From Streptomyces sp. NBC_01717 (GTDB lineage Bacteria; Actinomycetota; Actinomycetes; Streptomycetales; Streptomycetaceae), in contig NZ_CP109179.1 in assembly GCF_036248255.1 (NCBI RefSeq), positions 310,001-374,000 on the forward strand: a stretch of DNA of 64,000 nucleotides, in the 5' to 3' direction. The position numbers and the translations under genes were made by a program. The notes beneath the pieces were generated by a model, which saw only the letters and a list, made by a program, of their open reading frames with translations, had not been told where the DNA came from and did no database searches. Shown piece by piece: positions 37,491 to 46,840 of the stretch (the stretch's first letter is position 1; each line of letters starts with the position of its first letter).

Positions 37491-38297
37491 TCATTCCCCG
37501 GTGCTGGCTGCTGGAACCCGTCCGAGGTCGCGTCCGCGCATCCGGTAGCTGTCGCCCTTGAGGGAGGTCACTTCGGCATGGTGGACGAGGCGGTCGATCA
37601 TCGCGGCGGCGACGGTGTCGTCGCCGAAGACCTCGCCCCAGCGTCCGAAGGGCTTGTTGCTGGTGACGATCACGGACGCGCGTTCGTATCTTCCTGAGAT
37701 GAACTGGAAGAACAGGTTCGCGGCCTCGGGCTCGAACGGAATGTAGCCGACCTCGTCGACCACGATCAGCGGGATCCGGCCGAGACGGGTGAGCTCGTCG
37801 CTGAGCCGCCCTGCCGAGTGGGCCTCGGCGAGGCGGGTGACCCACTGGGCGGCGGTGGCGAACGCGACCCGGTGGCCGGCCTGGCAGGCTCTGATCCCCA
37901 GCCCGGTGGCCAGGTGGGTCTTGCCGGTTCCGGGCGGTCCGAGGAAGATCACGTTCTCCTTCCCGACGACAAAGTCGAGCGTCCCGAGGTGAGAGATGAC
38001 CTCGCGCTTGACCGACCGCTGGTGGTCGAAGTCGAAGTCCTCGAGCGACTTGCGGGAAGGAAAACGAGCCGCTCGGATGCGTCCCTCGGCGCCGTGAGAG
38101 TCGCGGGCGGCGACCTCCCGCTGCAGACAGGCGGCCAGATACTCCTCGTGGCTCCACTCCTCCGAGCGAGCCCGATCGGCAAGCCGGGCAGCCGCATCTC
38201 GCAGAGCAGGAGCCTTCAATGCCTTGGTGAGATAGATGAGTTCGGACGTGACATCGCGATTGCTGCCTGCCTGCTTCGTATTGTTCGAGCTCATCAA
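37491..38297 (-). CDS. istB: IstB-type transposition helper ATPase (IS21 copy 2)
   Basis: 268 residues. Walker A is I-F-L-G-P-P-G-T-G-K-T-H-L-A, Walker B is L-I-V-V-D-E-V-G-Y and sensor-1 is V-I-V-T-S-N-K-P-F. Full length. Its start overlaps the istA stop by 4 bases. It is only distantly related to the IstB of copy 1. Confidence 0.95.
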   Translation of the reverse strand: MMSSNNTKQAGSNRDVTSELIYLTKALKAPALRDAAARLADRARSEEWSHEEYLAACLQREVAARDSHGAEGRIRAARFPSRKSLEDFDFDHQRSVKREVISHLGTLDFVVGKENVIFLGPPGTGKTHLATGLGIRACQAGHRVAFATAAQWVTRLAEAHSAGRLSDELTRLGRIPLIVVDEVGYIPFEPEAANLFFQFISGRYERASVIVTSNKPFGRWGEVFGDDTVAAAMIDRLVHHAEVTSLKGDSYRMRGRDLGRVPAASTGE

Positions 38298-39595
38298 GCT
38301 GCCCCTTCACCGGTGATCAGTCCGCCGTCGATGACGCCGAAGATGCGGTCATAGGACTCGAGCGACCGCTCTTCGACCTCAGCGACGTCCGCGGGGATCT
38401 GCTTCGCACCGGCCGTCTTGCGGCCGGCAACGGCAGCGGCAGCATGGTCGAGATCGGTGATCGTCTGGTGTCTGGCCCAGCAGCGGGTATGTCGGGCGAC
38501 CTCGACTCCGCCGCAGGTCACCAGGACCTGGTCCAGGTCGGCGGCCACCTCGACGCGGCGGCCGATAGCCAGCGGATGGACGGAGTAGTCGCAGGTGTCC
38601 AGGCGGACATAGTGGTCCCGCGGCAACCTGAGCGACGCCTTCCACCAGCCCGGCGGAGAGATGGGAGGCAGCGACAGCATCCGCGACCGGTCGGCCTCGA
38701 GCCGGTCGGACGGCCGGGCCTGCAGAGTGCGGTGGATGCGCCGGTTGGCCTTGGTGAGCCAGTCGGCCAGCTGGACGTTGAAGTCAGCCGGCGAGGTGAA
38801 CACCCGCCCCGGCAGAAACGACGTCTCGAGATAGCCGTTCGCCCGCTCGACCAGGCCCTTCGCCTCCGGATCCCGCGGCTTGCAGAGCACGAACCTAACG
38901 CCCAGCAGCCCGGCGAACGCAGCGAACTCATCGGTCAGCCGTGGCCCGCCGGACCGCCAGGAGCCGACGGCTCCCTCGTTTTCCCAGACCAGCGTCCTCG
39001 GGACAGCGCCGAGGTCGGTCAGCAGCCGCCAGTGCCCGGCGATCAGGTCGGCCGCCGACCGCGACGGCAGCATCCGGGCGGTGATCCACCGCGAATAGCC
39101 GGCCACCATCACCAGCACTGGCGGATGTCCCACCTGCCCGAAGCCCAGCGGGATCTCGGCCGGCGGGAACCACAGATCGCACTGGGCCAGCTCGCCGGGT
39201 TCATAGACCGTCCGCGACGCTGGATCGACAGGACGATAGGCAGGCCTCAGTTCGCGGACCCGGTCCTTGAGAACGGTCAGGCCCCGGTCCCAGCCGAGAC
39301 GTTCGGCGATCACTGTCGCCGGCATATCGGGCCACTGCTGGAGCAGTTCGCGGATCTGCGGCTCGACGACGTCGACGATCGAGCCCTTTGACGCCCTCTG
39401 GTACTTCGGCGGTGCGTCGTCCGCGATGGCTCTGCGAACGGTGTTCCTCGAGATTCCCAGCTTCCTTGCGATGGCTCTCACCGGCATCTCCTCGGCCCGG
39501 TGCAGCCGGCGGATCTCCGCCCAGTCCTCCACGCTGATCACCACTCCTCCCGGTCTGGCTAACGAGCCAGACCCCTGGAGGGGGTCAACTTTCAA
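38294..39595 (-). CDS. istA: IstA transposase (IS21 copy 2)
   Basis: 433 residues. The N-terminal HTH is EEMPVRAIARKLGISRNTVR. The rve core has Asp in G-E-L-A-Q-C-D-L-W-F, Asp or Glu in T-L-V-W-E-N-E-G and Glu in E-A-K-G-L-V-E-R-A-N-G-Y. Full length and in frame, so it may be active. Confidence 0.93.
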   Translation of the reverse strand: MKVDPLQGSGSLARPGGVVISVEDWAEIRRLHRAEEMPVRAIARKLGISRNTVRRAIADDAPPKYQRASKGSIVDVVEPQIRELLQQWPDMPATVIAERLGWDRGLTVLKDRVRELRPAYRPVDPASRTVYEPGELAQCDLWFPPAEIPLGFGQVGHPPVLVMVAGYSRWITARMLPSRSAADLIAGHWRLLTDLGAVPRTLVWENEGAVGSWRSGGPRLTDEFAAFAGLLGVRFVLCKPRDPEAKGLVERANGYLETSFLPGRVFTSPADFNVQLADWLTKANRRIHRTLQARPSDRLEADRSRMLSLPPISPPGWWKASLRLPRDHYVRLDTCDYSVHPLAIGRRVEVAADLDQVLVTCGGVEVARHTRCWARHQTITDLDHAAAAVAGRKTAGAKQIPADVAEVEERSLESYDRIFGVIDGGLITGEGAA

Positions 39596-39632
39596 GCGTC
39601 GCTACTGGTCCACTTTTCAGCCGTCGCCGACA

Positions 39633-40233
39633 ACCTGCTCCCCAGCCTCCTCGAGCCGACCGCTCAATCCGCCGCCGGGCTCGTGGCTCTCCACCACGAA
39701 GCGGTGGCAGTCGGTAACGACGTATTTCTCGATCAAAGCGACCATGCTGGATTGGTGGTGAACCAGATAGTCCTTGTAGCCGTTTTCTCTGGCAGGTCCA
39801 GCACGAATCGAAGGGAAGCAGGGTCACACGGCGTGGAAGATCGGAAGACCTTGAACAGGCTGCAGTGCTCGCTGAAGCAGTCGCGTGCGGCGGCGGATAC
39901 GCGGGCTGCTGCTGCGGCATGCCCCGCAAACGGGTCGCTCCGACCACTCGTGGTGGCAGATCTTGGTGTGGAGTCCACTGGTGCGGCAGCGGGTGCCCTA
40001 CGCGGAGCCACCTGCCGGACCGGGCCGCTCCGAGTCCTTGTGAGCGGCCCTGGGCGCAGGTTATGCGGAGCATGACGGTTGCAACGATGCACGCAACTAC
40101 GAGTGCAACGAAAAGCGATGGACGTTACGGCCGGCGATCGGGCAACCGAGGCGCTCGGGCCAACGGTTACGGCAACAGCAGTTGCTACGACCTCATGATC
40201 GGCTGTGGTTATCGAGCATAGGAGAGCAAGTCC
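39633..40233. other. Stretch without a recognised gene
   Basis: Both strands are open for 130 to 490 codons in places, but this reflects high GC content. The long minus-strand frame is largely antisense to the JAMM gene. I recognise no protein family. It presumably contains the promoter of 40234. Confidence 0.45.
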
Positions 40234-41331
40234 ATGATTCCAGTAGCCGGGAACGAAGGCGCTCAGGGCGCGGCTGTGATCATGGGGCATCGAACTCTTG
40301 AACCGTTCGTCAGCGCCGCACTGTCCGCATACGAGACGTGTACGCCCGAGAAGCCGCCATCGTGTTTCGCCGTCCTGGTCGGCGAGCTCGTCAAGGGCGA
40401 GGCTCTGGTCCATGGAGTGGAGTTCGGGCGTAACGTGCGGGCCACGGAACTGGCCGCTACGGATGAGTACAGGTCGACGATCGTGCCACGCTTCGGGCCG
40501 GCCTACGACAACGAACACCGTGGGTTTTGGTGCGACTCCACCGACCTGTTGAACATCAGCCGAAAGGCCGAGGCGCAAGGCTGGGACATTCTCGGGTCCA
40601 TCCACCTGCACCCCGACTGGCATCGCATAGGTCCGCCCGCTGAGCGTGGGCTCACGATCAGCGAGGCGCCCACCCCCATGGATGCCTACATGATCAGCAG
40701 CACCTCCTGGCCGGTGAACATGATCTGTTACCTGGAGCGCCCGAACCAGGATGTTCACTACACTCTGGCTGCGTGGGGCCCTGGTGCCGAGCCAGGCGAC
40801 TGTGTGCCGATTCCGATTCAGTTCCTGATCAATGCCGAGGCGACGCCCCCACCCAGCGACCAGGCAATTCCTTCGATCTTTGCGGACATGGTCCACGCCT
40901 GGTCCAGGGCTGATCCCGAAGCATTCACCCGGGCCTTCGCCCCGGACGCCGACTTCACGTCCGTGCGCTCCAACCACTTCAGAGGAAGCCAGGAGATCGC
41001 GGCGGCGCACAGCCAACTCTTCAAGACGGTGTACGCCGGTACTCGTCTCACGGCAACCGTGCAGCGGGTGAGCAATCCGAGGCCGGACATCGCCATCGCC
41101 CATGTGGAATTTGGCCTGGCCCACGTGGACGGAAGGCCGGCACGGGGCTTGGGAGGCAATCCGGGCCACACCATGCATGCGCAGGCCGTGCTCGAAAGAC
41201 GCCACGGCGACTGGCAGATCATTTCGTTCATGAACATGGTGCCGCTGCAGCCACCGCCCGAGCCTCGTTCTACGGGGACGGCCGGTGAGGACTTGGGCAT
41301 GAAGACGCAGACGCGGGGCGGGTCTCGATGA
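40234..41331 (+). CDS. JAMM metalloprotease-like domain fused to an SgcJ/EcaC (SnoaL-like) domain
   Basis: 365 residues. About 40-185 look like a JAB/MPN+ metalloprotease: Glu51 in L-V-G-E-L, H124-L-H126 in GSIHLHPDW, and T147/D150 in S-E-A-P-T-P-M-D, giving E...HxH...[S/T]xxD. The spacing from HxH to the Thr/Asp pair is longer than in classical JAMM. About 212-337 are an SgcJ/EcaC-type NTF2-like fold (HAWSRADPEAFTRAFAPDAD, F-R-G-S-Q-E-I-A-A-A-H, and closing D-W-Q-I-I-S-F-M-N). The ATG at 40234 follows GGAGAGCAAG. Known JAMM proteins cleave peptide bonds at the ends of ubiquitin-like proteins; NTF2-like domains often bind small molecules. No ubiquitin-like gene is adjacent. The VOC gene downstream on the same strand suggests a small-molecule pathway. 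The combination is unfamiliar to me. Confidence 0.78.
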   Translation: MIPVAGNEGAQGAAVIMGHRTLEPFVSAALSAYETCTPEKPPSCFAVLVGELVKGEALVHGVEFGRNVRATELAATDEYRSTIVPRFGPAYDNEHRGFWCDSTDLLNISRKAEAQGWDILGSIHLHPDWHRIGPPAERGLTISEAPTPMDAYMISSTSWPVNMICYLERPNQDVHYTLAAWGPGAEPGDCVPIPIQFLINAEATPPPSDQAIPSIFADMVHAWSRADPEAFTRAFAPDADFTSVRSNHFRGSQEIAAAHSQLFKTVYAGTRLTATVQRVSNPRPDIAIAHVEFGLAHVDGRPARGLGGNPGHTMHAQAVLERRHGDWQIISFMNMVPLQPPPEPRSTGTAGEDLGMKTQTRGGSR

Positions 41332-41608
41332 TGCGCTTTCCCGAGCGGGGTGGACAGCATCGGGGACGCCGGCTGCAGCTCGGCGCTATGCGGACACGTT
41401 CGAGGTGCTCCGCGCTCCCTCGGCGCCGGGTACGCTCTCTGGCCCGTTCACCCCACGGTTATTCGCGGCAACCGCATGCGGTGCAGCAGCGGTTTCCGCG
41501 GAATCCGGCCGTGCGCACGCTGCTGTTGCCCGGTGCCGGGCAGATCACGTTCATGCGAACCCCGCTTCTGCTGCTGACCACGATCTGCACACCAACAATG
41601 GAGACGAC

Positions 41609-41974
41609 ATGACCCGGCCGAAACTTCGTCACCTGGCTCTTTACGCCCGCAATCCGGAGGTCCTGGCGAAGTTCTATTGCGAGCATTTCGCCATGGAAAT
41701 CTTTTTCAGCGACGCGGAGGGCAACCATTTCCTGAGCGACGGATATCTGACCCTCGCGCTACTGAAGCTCCAGATGGCAGGTGAGGCACCAGTGGGGCTG
41801 AATCATTTCGGCTTCCACATCGACGACGCCGCGAGTACGTGCGCGGCCCTCACAGCGGACGGGCTGGAGGAACCGGCCCTCCGTGCAACCACGCGGCCGT
41901 TCGCCGAGTTCCGGGCAATTGACCCGGAGGGCAACTGGTTCGACCTGTCGGAACACGGCTACGGCGTCCCGTAG
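41609..41974 (+). CDS. VOC-family (glyoxalase/dioxygenase fold) protein
   Basis: 121 residues, one VOC module: K-L-R-H-L-A-L-Y-A-R-N-P at the start, then N-H-F-G-F-H-I-D-D, and D-P-E-G-N-W-F-D-L at the end. Likely metal ligands are His in R-H-L-A, His in L-N-H-F-G and Glu or Asp in the last strand. ATG at 41609 follows GGAGACGAC. It is 277 bases downstream of the JAMM-SgcJ/EcaC fusion, on the same strand; the gap holds no convincing gene. VOC enzymes include lyases, isomerases and resistance proteins; the substrate is unknown. Confidence 0.85.
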   Translation: MTRPKLRHLALYARNPEVLAKFYCEHFAMEIFFSDAEGNHFLSDGYLTLALLKLQMAGEAPVGLNHFGFHIDDAASTCAALTADGLEEPALRATTRPFAEFRAIDPEGNWFDLSEHGYGVP

Positions 41975-42129
41975 GCACTGAGGTCGCCTCGGCAACGTGA
42001 TGGTTGCAGTGCATGACGCTGCGGGGGCCGAGTCGGCCGCCGCTGGGTGACGTGGTGTCGGATATGGGTGAAGCCCCTGGTAGGAACAGGTCAGCGAAGA
42101 TCGCGTTCCAGAGTGCCAGAGGCTTCACA

Positions 42130-42790
42130 CATTAACCAGTATCAGCCACATCGCCGTGCTCAATGTCGGTAGGGAGACTGCCGAGACCCTGGCCCGGTTG
42201 CTGCACGAGCACCGCGAGCGGCTTGGCATCGGCAAGAACACCCGCGCTCTGGGCGTCTTCAAGTAAAGCGTCCTGGTCCTGCGGTGGTTCATTGACGGGG
42301 CCCGGCTGGCCCAACTTGCCCTGAACAACGGGATCTCCGTCCCCACGGACTTATCGCTACCTGCGCGAAGGGCTGTCCATGCTCGTCGACCACGCCCCGG
42401 GCCCGTCCACCGCTCTTGAACGCCCGGCAGCCGTCAGATGCACCCGCCTCAACCTGGACGGCACCGTCATCGGCACCGACCGCGTCGGAGCCCCCGGGCG
42501 CCGACCTGTGGTGGTCCGGGAACCACAAGCACTGTGGCGCGAACGTCCAGGTCATCTCTGCTCCCGACGGCTGGCCGATCTGGGTTTCCCCGGTCCGCCC
42601 CGGCCGCGAACGCAACCACCTGCGCCCGCACCCACGGCCTGATTGACGCACTCAACCGGCTCGCCGCCAGGCTGGACATCCCTACCCTGACCGACCTTGG
42701 CTACGAGAACGCTGGCGACGGGTTCTGCGTAGCACACCAACGAGCCAGAACCTGGAAGCTACGGTTTGCTTCTCTGCAAGCCCTAACTGA
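42130..42790 (+). pseudogene. IS5-related (DDE_4-type) transposase, broken
   Basis: Plus-strand pieces in several frames: R-W-F-I-D-G-A-R-L-A-Q-L-A-L-N-N-G-I-S, then L-N-L-D-G-T-V-I-G-T-D-R (first Asp), I-S-A-P-D-G-W-P-I-W-V-S-P-V-R, ARTHGLIDALNRLAARLDIP and L-T-D-L-G-Y-E-N-A-G-D-G-F (second Asp). Frameshifts and loss of the C-terminus inactivate it. In 41975-42130 I see nothing. Confidence 0.65.
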
Positions 42791-42933
42791 ACGGCGTTGC
42801 TTCTAAGCGGCCATGGATGCTTGCGGTGTGTCACGCGACATCCGGGGGCGGGGGGTCGCGGTGACCCTCATGCTTCCCCCGCCCGGCCTCCCGGTCCGAG
42901 CGGGTCCCCAACCCTGCGGTGCCGCCGCGCCGC

Positions 42934-43317
42934 TCACGCTGCGGCCGGCTGCTGCTCCTCGGCCTCGAACTCGACGTCGAGGCTCGGGTCGAACGCATCA
43001 GGCCCCGCAGTCAGCTCGGTGGTGGTGTACGAATCGAACCTGGACGGGTCGTCGATGAGGTTGTGGAGGACGACGGTGTCGGCGCCGTCGTCGGTCCGGT
43101 GAACCTCGAACAATCCCTCGACGATGTCGCGACAGCTCATCAGCATCGCGGGCTCGTCCTCGGTCAGGCGCGGCCGTCGCTGTGCGACGAACCGCTCCAC
43201 GACCGTAGTGCCGTCGTGCGGCCGGTACTGCAAAGCGAACTGAATCGATGGGGCGCACCGCGGCGCCCTCATCCAGCATTCCGTAGCCCCCGCCGCAAGC
43301 AGACGAGCTGTCAGCTC
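42934..43317 (-). pseudogene. Orphan gene fragment of unknown family
   Basis: An open minus-strand frame from a stop at about 43330 to 42934 reads R-F-A-K-E-L-T-A-R-L-L-A-A-G, TVVERFVAQRRPRLTEDEPA and D-I-V-E-G-L-F-E-V-H-R-T-D-D-G, ending with an acidic tail. It looks like a real helical protein lacking its N-terminus. Transposase scraps flank both sides. Confidence 0.38.
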
Positions 43318-43489
43318 CTTGGCGAAACGGGTCTACTGGGAGAAGTCCACCAACTCGCCCTTCAGGGTCCCGCTCGGAGCCACCAGTTCATCAACCGGCA
43401 CGGCCGACTGTTCTGCCGCCGCACCGCCGCCACTGTCTGGCGTGTCATCGTCACAGGGCACCTGAGACATGGCCACCTGGATCACCTTC

Positions 43490-43740
43490 AGGCGGAACAA
43501 ACGCGTGGCAACAGATCGGGTCCAACGACCCCAGAAGCGGTTGAACAAGGAAATCAGGCGCCGGGCCGACGTCGTCGGAAGCTTCCACGGCCGAGGCGCC
43601 ATCGGCCGCCTGATCCGCTCCATCCTGGCCGAGCAAAGCGACGAATGGGCCAAACAACGCCGCCATATGGGACCCGAGATCCTCGGCCACTACCGCCTAC
43701 ACCTGATCAAAGGAAAGCCCACCGAGACAACCGAACCGAC
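43490..43740 (+). pseudogene. IS256-family transposase, C-terminal scrap
   Basis: The reading R-L-N-K-E-I-R-R-R-A-D-V-V-G-S-F-H followed by A-I-G-R-L-I-R-S-I-L-A-E-Q-S-D-E-W is the conserved end of IS256 (Mutator) transposases, including the last catalytic region's neighbourhood. The N-terminus is absent. Confidence 0.68.
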
Positions 43741-44186
43741 AGCCCGACTAACATCCACAGCGGATCACCGAGTCACCGTCGATACACCACGCCACCGGAC
43801 GTGACCCATGGTCCTGCCCCCGCCCGCGGGAGGACGCAGGGACAGGACCGTCGAAGGACCGCGCTAGCTGCCGAGCCGGGGAAACTCAGCTTGCTGACTC
43901 GGAGGCAAGAGCCGCCCCACCATCGGGAAATGGCGGAGTCGAGACGGCCGTCCCCACCTGCCGCGATCTGATGTGGTGGCAGGCACCTTCAAACAACTCA
44001 ACGCGGCGAAGATAAAAGGGGTTCATTACCGTCCGCGCGCCCGTTCTTCCGCGCCGGATCGTGCCGGTCATAGCCCAAATGAACCGTCATCTCGCCCTAG
44101 AGTGCGGACGGGTACACGGCGTTGTACAGGGGGGAGTACTGTCCGCTCGAATCAACCCCTGATGTACAGATGTGCGTGGAGGACAG

Positions 44187-44771
44187 ATGAAGGCACCCAC
44201 CCGTGCGGGGAAGCGCTCGGGCGCCCTGATATCGGGCGTGGTCATGGGTTTCGTTGGTGTGGGCCTGTGTGCCACTCCGGTGTCAGCCCACACACCCACG
44301 TGGCAGGTGACCTGTTCCGAGGTCACCATCGATCTCACGGCATACAACGACAACGTCATCAACACGGTGACTGTCACCGTTGACGGCAAGGACCTGTTGC
44401 CCACTGAGGAGTTCGGGCGTGAGTTCCACAAGACGCTGAAGCTGCCCGAGCACAAGATCGCAGTCCCAGTGCACCTCGTCGTGAAGGCCGGCGACGACGA
44501 GAGGTACTCCCGTGACGAGATCAGGACCTCGCCGGTCTGTGAAGTCACGTCACCGCCTCCGACGAAGCCGACGCCCTCGGACACCCCGAGCACTGAGCCG
44601 CCCAAGCCCGAGACTCCCGCTCCGTCGACCAGCGCCCCTGCGCCGCATCTTGCAGAGACTGGTGGATCAAGCACCACCCCGCTGATCGCCGGTGCCGCGG
44701 TCGCTGCGGTTCTGGCGGGTGGTGGCATCCTGGTCGCGATCCGCAAGCGCCGCCCGGCCACTCGCGGCTGA
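44187..44771 (+). CDS. Cell-wall-anchored surface protein with LAETG sortase signal
   Basis: 194 residues from ATG 44187 (GGAGG 7-11 bases upstream). A signal peptide (about 1-34, cleavage after P-V-S-A) is followed by a small exported beta domain (about 35-120) with two cysteines (C43 and C118) and a Pro/Thr/Ser-rich wall spacer (121-153). The sorting signal is LAETG at 155-159, then a hydrophobic helix and R-K-R-R. LAxTG motifs are recognised by class E sortases of Streptomyces. The start at 44172 in frame is less likely. Function of the exported domain is unknown. The upstream 380 bases contain no gene and presumably the promoter. Confidence 0.85.
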   Translation: MKAPTRAGKRSGALISGVVMGFVGVGLCATPVSAHTPTWQVTCSEVTIDLTAYNDNVINTVTVTVDGKDLLPTEEFGREFHKTLKLPEHKIAVPVHLVVKAGDDERYSRDEIRTSPVCEVTSPPPTKPTPSDTPSTEPPKPETPAPSTSAPAPHLAETGGSSTTPLIAGAAVAAVLAGGGILVAIRKRRPATRG

Positions 44772-44786
44772 CTTCATCGAGGCAGC

Positions 44787-44821
44787 ACGTGTCCTGCGGT
44801 CGAACAGACCGCAGGACACGT
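44787..44821 (+). terminator. Strong terminator hairpin after the LAETG gene
   Basis: ACGTGTCCTGCGGTC (44787-44801), loop GAACA and the perfect complement (44807-44821) form a 15-bp stem 15 bases after the stop codon. No T-run follows. It is symmetric, so it could serve both strands. Confidence 0.75.
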
Positions 44822-44933
44822 CCATCCGCGATCTTGCGTGGGTATCCCTGGCTTCAGCCGCGGAGGGAAACACATCCTTGGTGTGGAGGCGCGAAGCACC
44901 GTGGATCTCTGCGCCTGTGCCGTGATGGTCACA

Positions 44934-45250
44934 TGGGCCGCTTCAGGCCCTCGACGTACCGTTTTGACCGTGGCCTGACCCTTGTGGGTCAGGCCAATCT
45001 GCGCCGGATCGCTTTGCGAGAGCGGGACCGGCCCAGCGTGGCAAGTATCGGCACGCTCGATACCGGCTACTACGTCGTCCGGGACGGCATCGTGTACGCC
45101 GACCACTACGGGGATACGCTCCCTCAGCTCCGCACCGAAAACCGCGGCCTGACCCACGCCTACTACCTGTACGTGTCGTTCACGGAGACTCTCGCTCGCC
45201 ACGCTCGCTGGCCGACGCCATGGCCTCGAAACCAATCCTCACAGACGTGA
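44934..45250 (+). pseudogene. Remnant of a P-loop kinase-like (AAA_33-type) gene
   Basis: The frame contains LVGQANLRRIALRERDRPSV, then V-R-D-G-I-V-Y-A-D-H-Y-G and G-L-T-H-A-Y-Y-L-Y-V-S-F-T-E-T-L-A-R-H-A. These match the middle of small Streptomyces kinase-like proteins (normally V-V-E-G-I-L and Y-Y-L-D-V). The Walker A segment is missing, there is an internal deletion after S-I-G-T-L, and the end is lost. In 45251-45582 I see no gene. Confidence 0.5.
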
Positions 45251-45582
45251 ACCGGCTACGGATCGTCGCCGTTGTAAGCGATGAAGGCTCCTGTCTCCGT
45301 GGAGGATGGCAGGAAAGAGGCGGCCAACTCCCCCGGCCGCCCGCCTGAATCAGTTTGCTCTCTCTGCGCCTCGAGGGCGAACTGCAGTTGGCCTCGCGCT
45401 CCCCGCCGAGGCCACGGGGCCGTGCGTACGGCGGTCCTAGGCCGCCCTGCCCCTGAAATGATCCCGTCAGAGGCAGGGTGGCCTTCCCCTGAGTGCGGAC
45501 TTCCCTCAGTCACACTGAGGCCGGAGATGAACACGTTGTCTTTTTCGACCATATGACGCTGTCCCTGCCGCCCGACCGCTCC

Positions 45583-45836
45583 TAGCCAGTGCACATGAGT
45601 GAGTCCTGGACCCACTGCCGCGTACTGGGCGCACCCCGAACGGTGTTGGATGCACTGGTCCCCCGCTTTCGCTTCCCGCTCGGCAACGGCCCTCCAGGGG
45701 GCCGGTCCGTTGCGGGCGGGCGGGCGGGCTCCCTCACGCCCCCGAGTGCCCGGTCCAGCCTGGGCGGTCCGATGCCCCGCACGATCACTCCGGTCGTGCG
45801 GGGGCGGTGCCGTCCGACGCCGGGCCGGGTGCCCTA
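45583..45836 (-). mobile_element. Remnant (copy D) of the TnpB-like element end, split by IS5
   Basis: Shares the right end and adjoining coding block with copies A-C. It resumes at 46841-46900 (codons for R-H-D-A-A and G-R-R-A-L) after the IS5 insertion at 45837-46840. The element end reads, on the minus strand, ACTCATGTGCACTGGCTAGG then AGCGGT. Confidence 0.58.
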
Positions 45837-46840
45837 GGCACTGTTTCTCGGATCATGTTCGGAGCCAGATCATGATGGCTGCGAGGGTGACGGTTCCGAG
45901 GTAGATGTAGGCGCGTTTCTCGTAGCGGGTGGCGACGGCGCGGAAGCCTTTGAGTCGGTTGATGGCGCGTTCGACGGTGTTGCGTTTCTTGTAGCGCTCG
46001 CTGTCGAACCCGGTGGGCCGGCCGCCTCGAGAACCTCGGTTCTGCCGGTGTCTTTGCTGGTCGAGACGTTCGGGGATGGTGTGCCGGATTCCGCGTCGTC
46101 GTAGGTAACGGCGGTTCTTCCGGGACGTGTAGGCCTTGTCCGCCAAGACATGGTCGGGTCGCGTGCGGGGCCGTCCGACTCCGGTGCGGGGCACGGAGAC
46201 CTGCTCCAACACACGCTCGAGCTGCGGGCCGTCACCGTAGTGTCCGGGCGTCAGGACGAAAGCGAGGGGGCGGCATCGTCCCTCGGCGACGAGGTGGATC
46301 TTGGTGGTGAAGCCGCCGCGGGAACGTCCCAGACACTCGCCGATCTGACCACCTCCTCCAGCCGGACGGCCAGTCTCCGCAGCACCGGATCGACCTGGTT
46401 CGTCCCCCGGCCGGCCCCCTTTTCAGGGACCGCGGCCGCCGACGCTTTCCTCGCGCCGGCGGCGTGCTGGTGGGCCCGCACCGCCGTCGAGTCCACCGAC
46501 ACATCCCAGTCGATCCCGCCCGCGGCGTCCTCGGCAGCCTGGATGCGAGACAGCAGCATCTTCCAGGTTCCATCAGCTGACCAGCGACGATGCCGCTTAT
46601 AGACCGTTTCCCACGGCCCGAACCGCTCCGGCAGATCCCGCCACTGCACACCCGTCCGCACCCTGTAGAGAACCCCGTTGATCACCCGCCGATGATCGCT
46701 CCACCGACCTCCACGCGCACCACCAGGAGGTAAGAACGACTCCAGCCGATCCCACTCCGCATTCGTCAGATCCCCACGGCCCATGCAACCAGCCTGACCC
46801 CAACACCCCACTCACGTCCGGAGATCCGAGAAACAGTGCC
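45837..46840 (-). mobile_element. IS5-family element with perfect ends and target duplication
   Basis: The ends GGCACTGTTTCTCGGATC (45837) and its complement ending at 46840 are 18-bp perfect inverted repeats. TA (or CTAG, depending on where the element is taken to begin) is repeated on both sides. Removing it restores the TnpB-like sequence. It is the best-preserved small element here. Confidence 0.88.
45853..46811 (-). CDS. IS5-family transposase in two overlapping frames
   Basis: Frame 1 (46811-46251) holds the N-terminal domain (LTNAEWDRLESFLPPGGARG), R-V-R-T-G-V-Q-W-R-D-L-P and the first catalytic Asp in W-D-V-S-V-D-S-T-A-V-R-A-H-Q. Frame 2 contains C-L-G-R-S-R-G-G-F-T-T-K-I-H-L, H-V-L-A-D-K-A-Y-T-S-R (second Asp) and R-N-T-V-E-R-A-I-N-R-L-K (Glu). 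The switch falls near 46340-46380. Many IS5 members of this subgroup make the full protein by programmed frameshifting, so this may be functional; a simple indel is the alternative. Confidence 0.82.

Larger units (their letters stand above)
37447..39632 (-). mobile_element. Second IS21-family element
   Basis: The right end at 39632 reads, complemented, TGTCGGCGACGGCTGAAAAG; near 37447 a matching CGACGGTTGAAAAGT is found, lacking the outer TGT. The element holds istB and istA only. The ends and proteins differ from IS21 copy 1. No clear target duplication was seen, so the left end may be eroded. Confidence 0.7.

Noticed and set aside
39733..41205. Minus-strand open frame of 490 codons
   Set aside because: It is antisense to the JAMM-SgcJ/EcaC gene, which has clear domain motifs; the antisense product shows none.
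41328..41612. Open frame starting at the stop of the JAMM-SgcJ/EcaC gene (ATGA overlap)
   Set aside because: The product is Arg-rich with no recognisable features, and the VOC start has its own ribosome-binding site.
2143..45836. The four shared blocks considered as att sites or integrase targets
   Set aside because: They include TnpB-like coding sequence and end at the same point as a transposon end, so they are better explained as element remnants.
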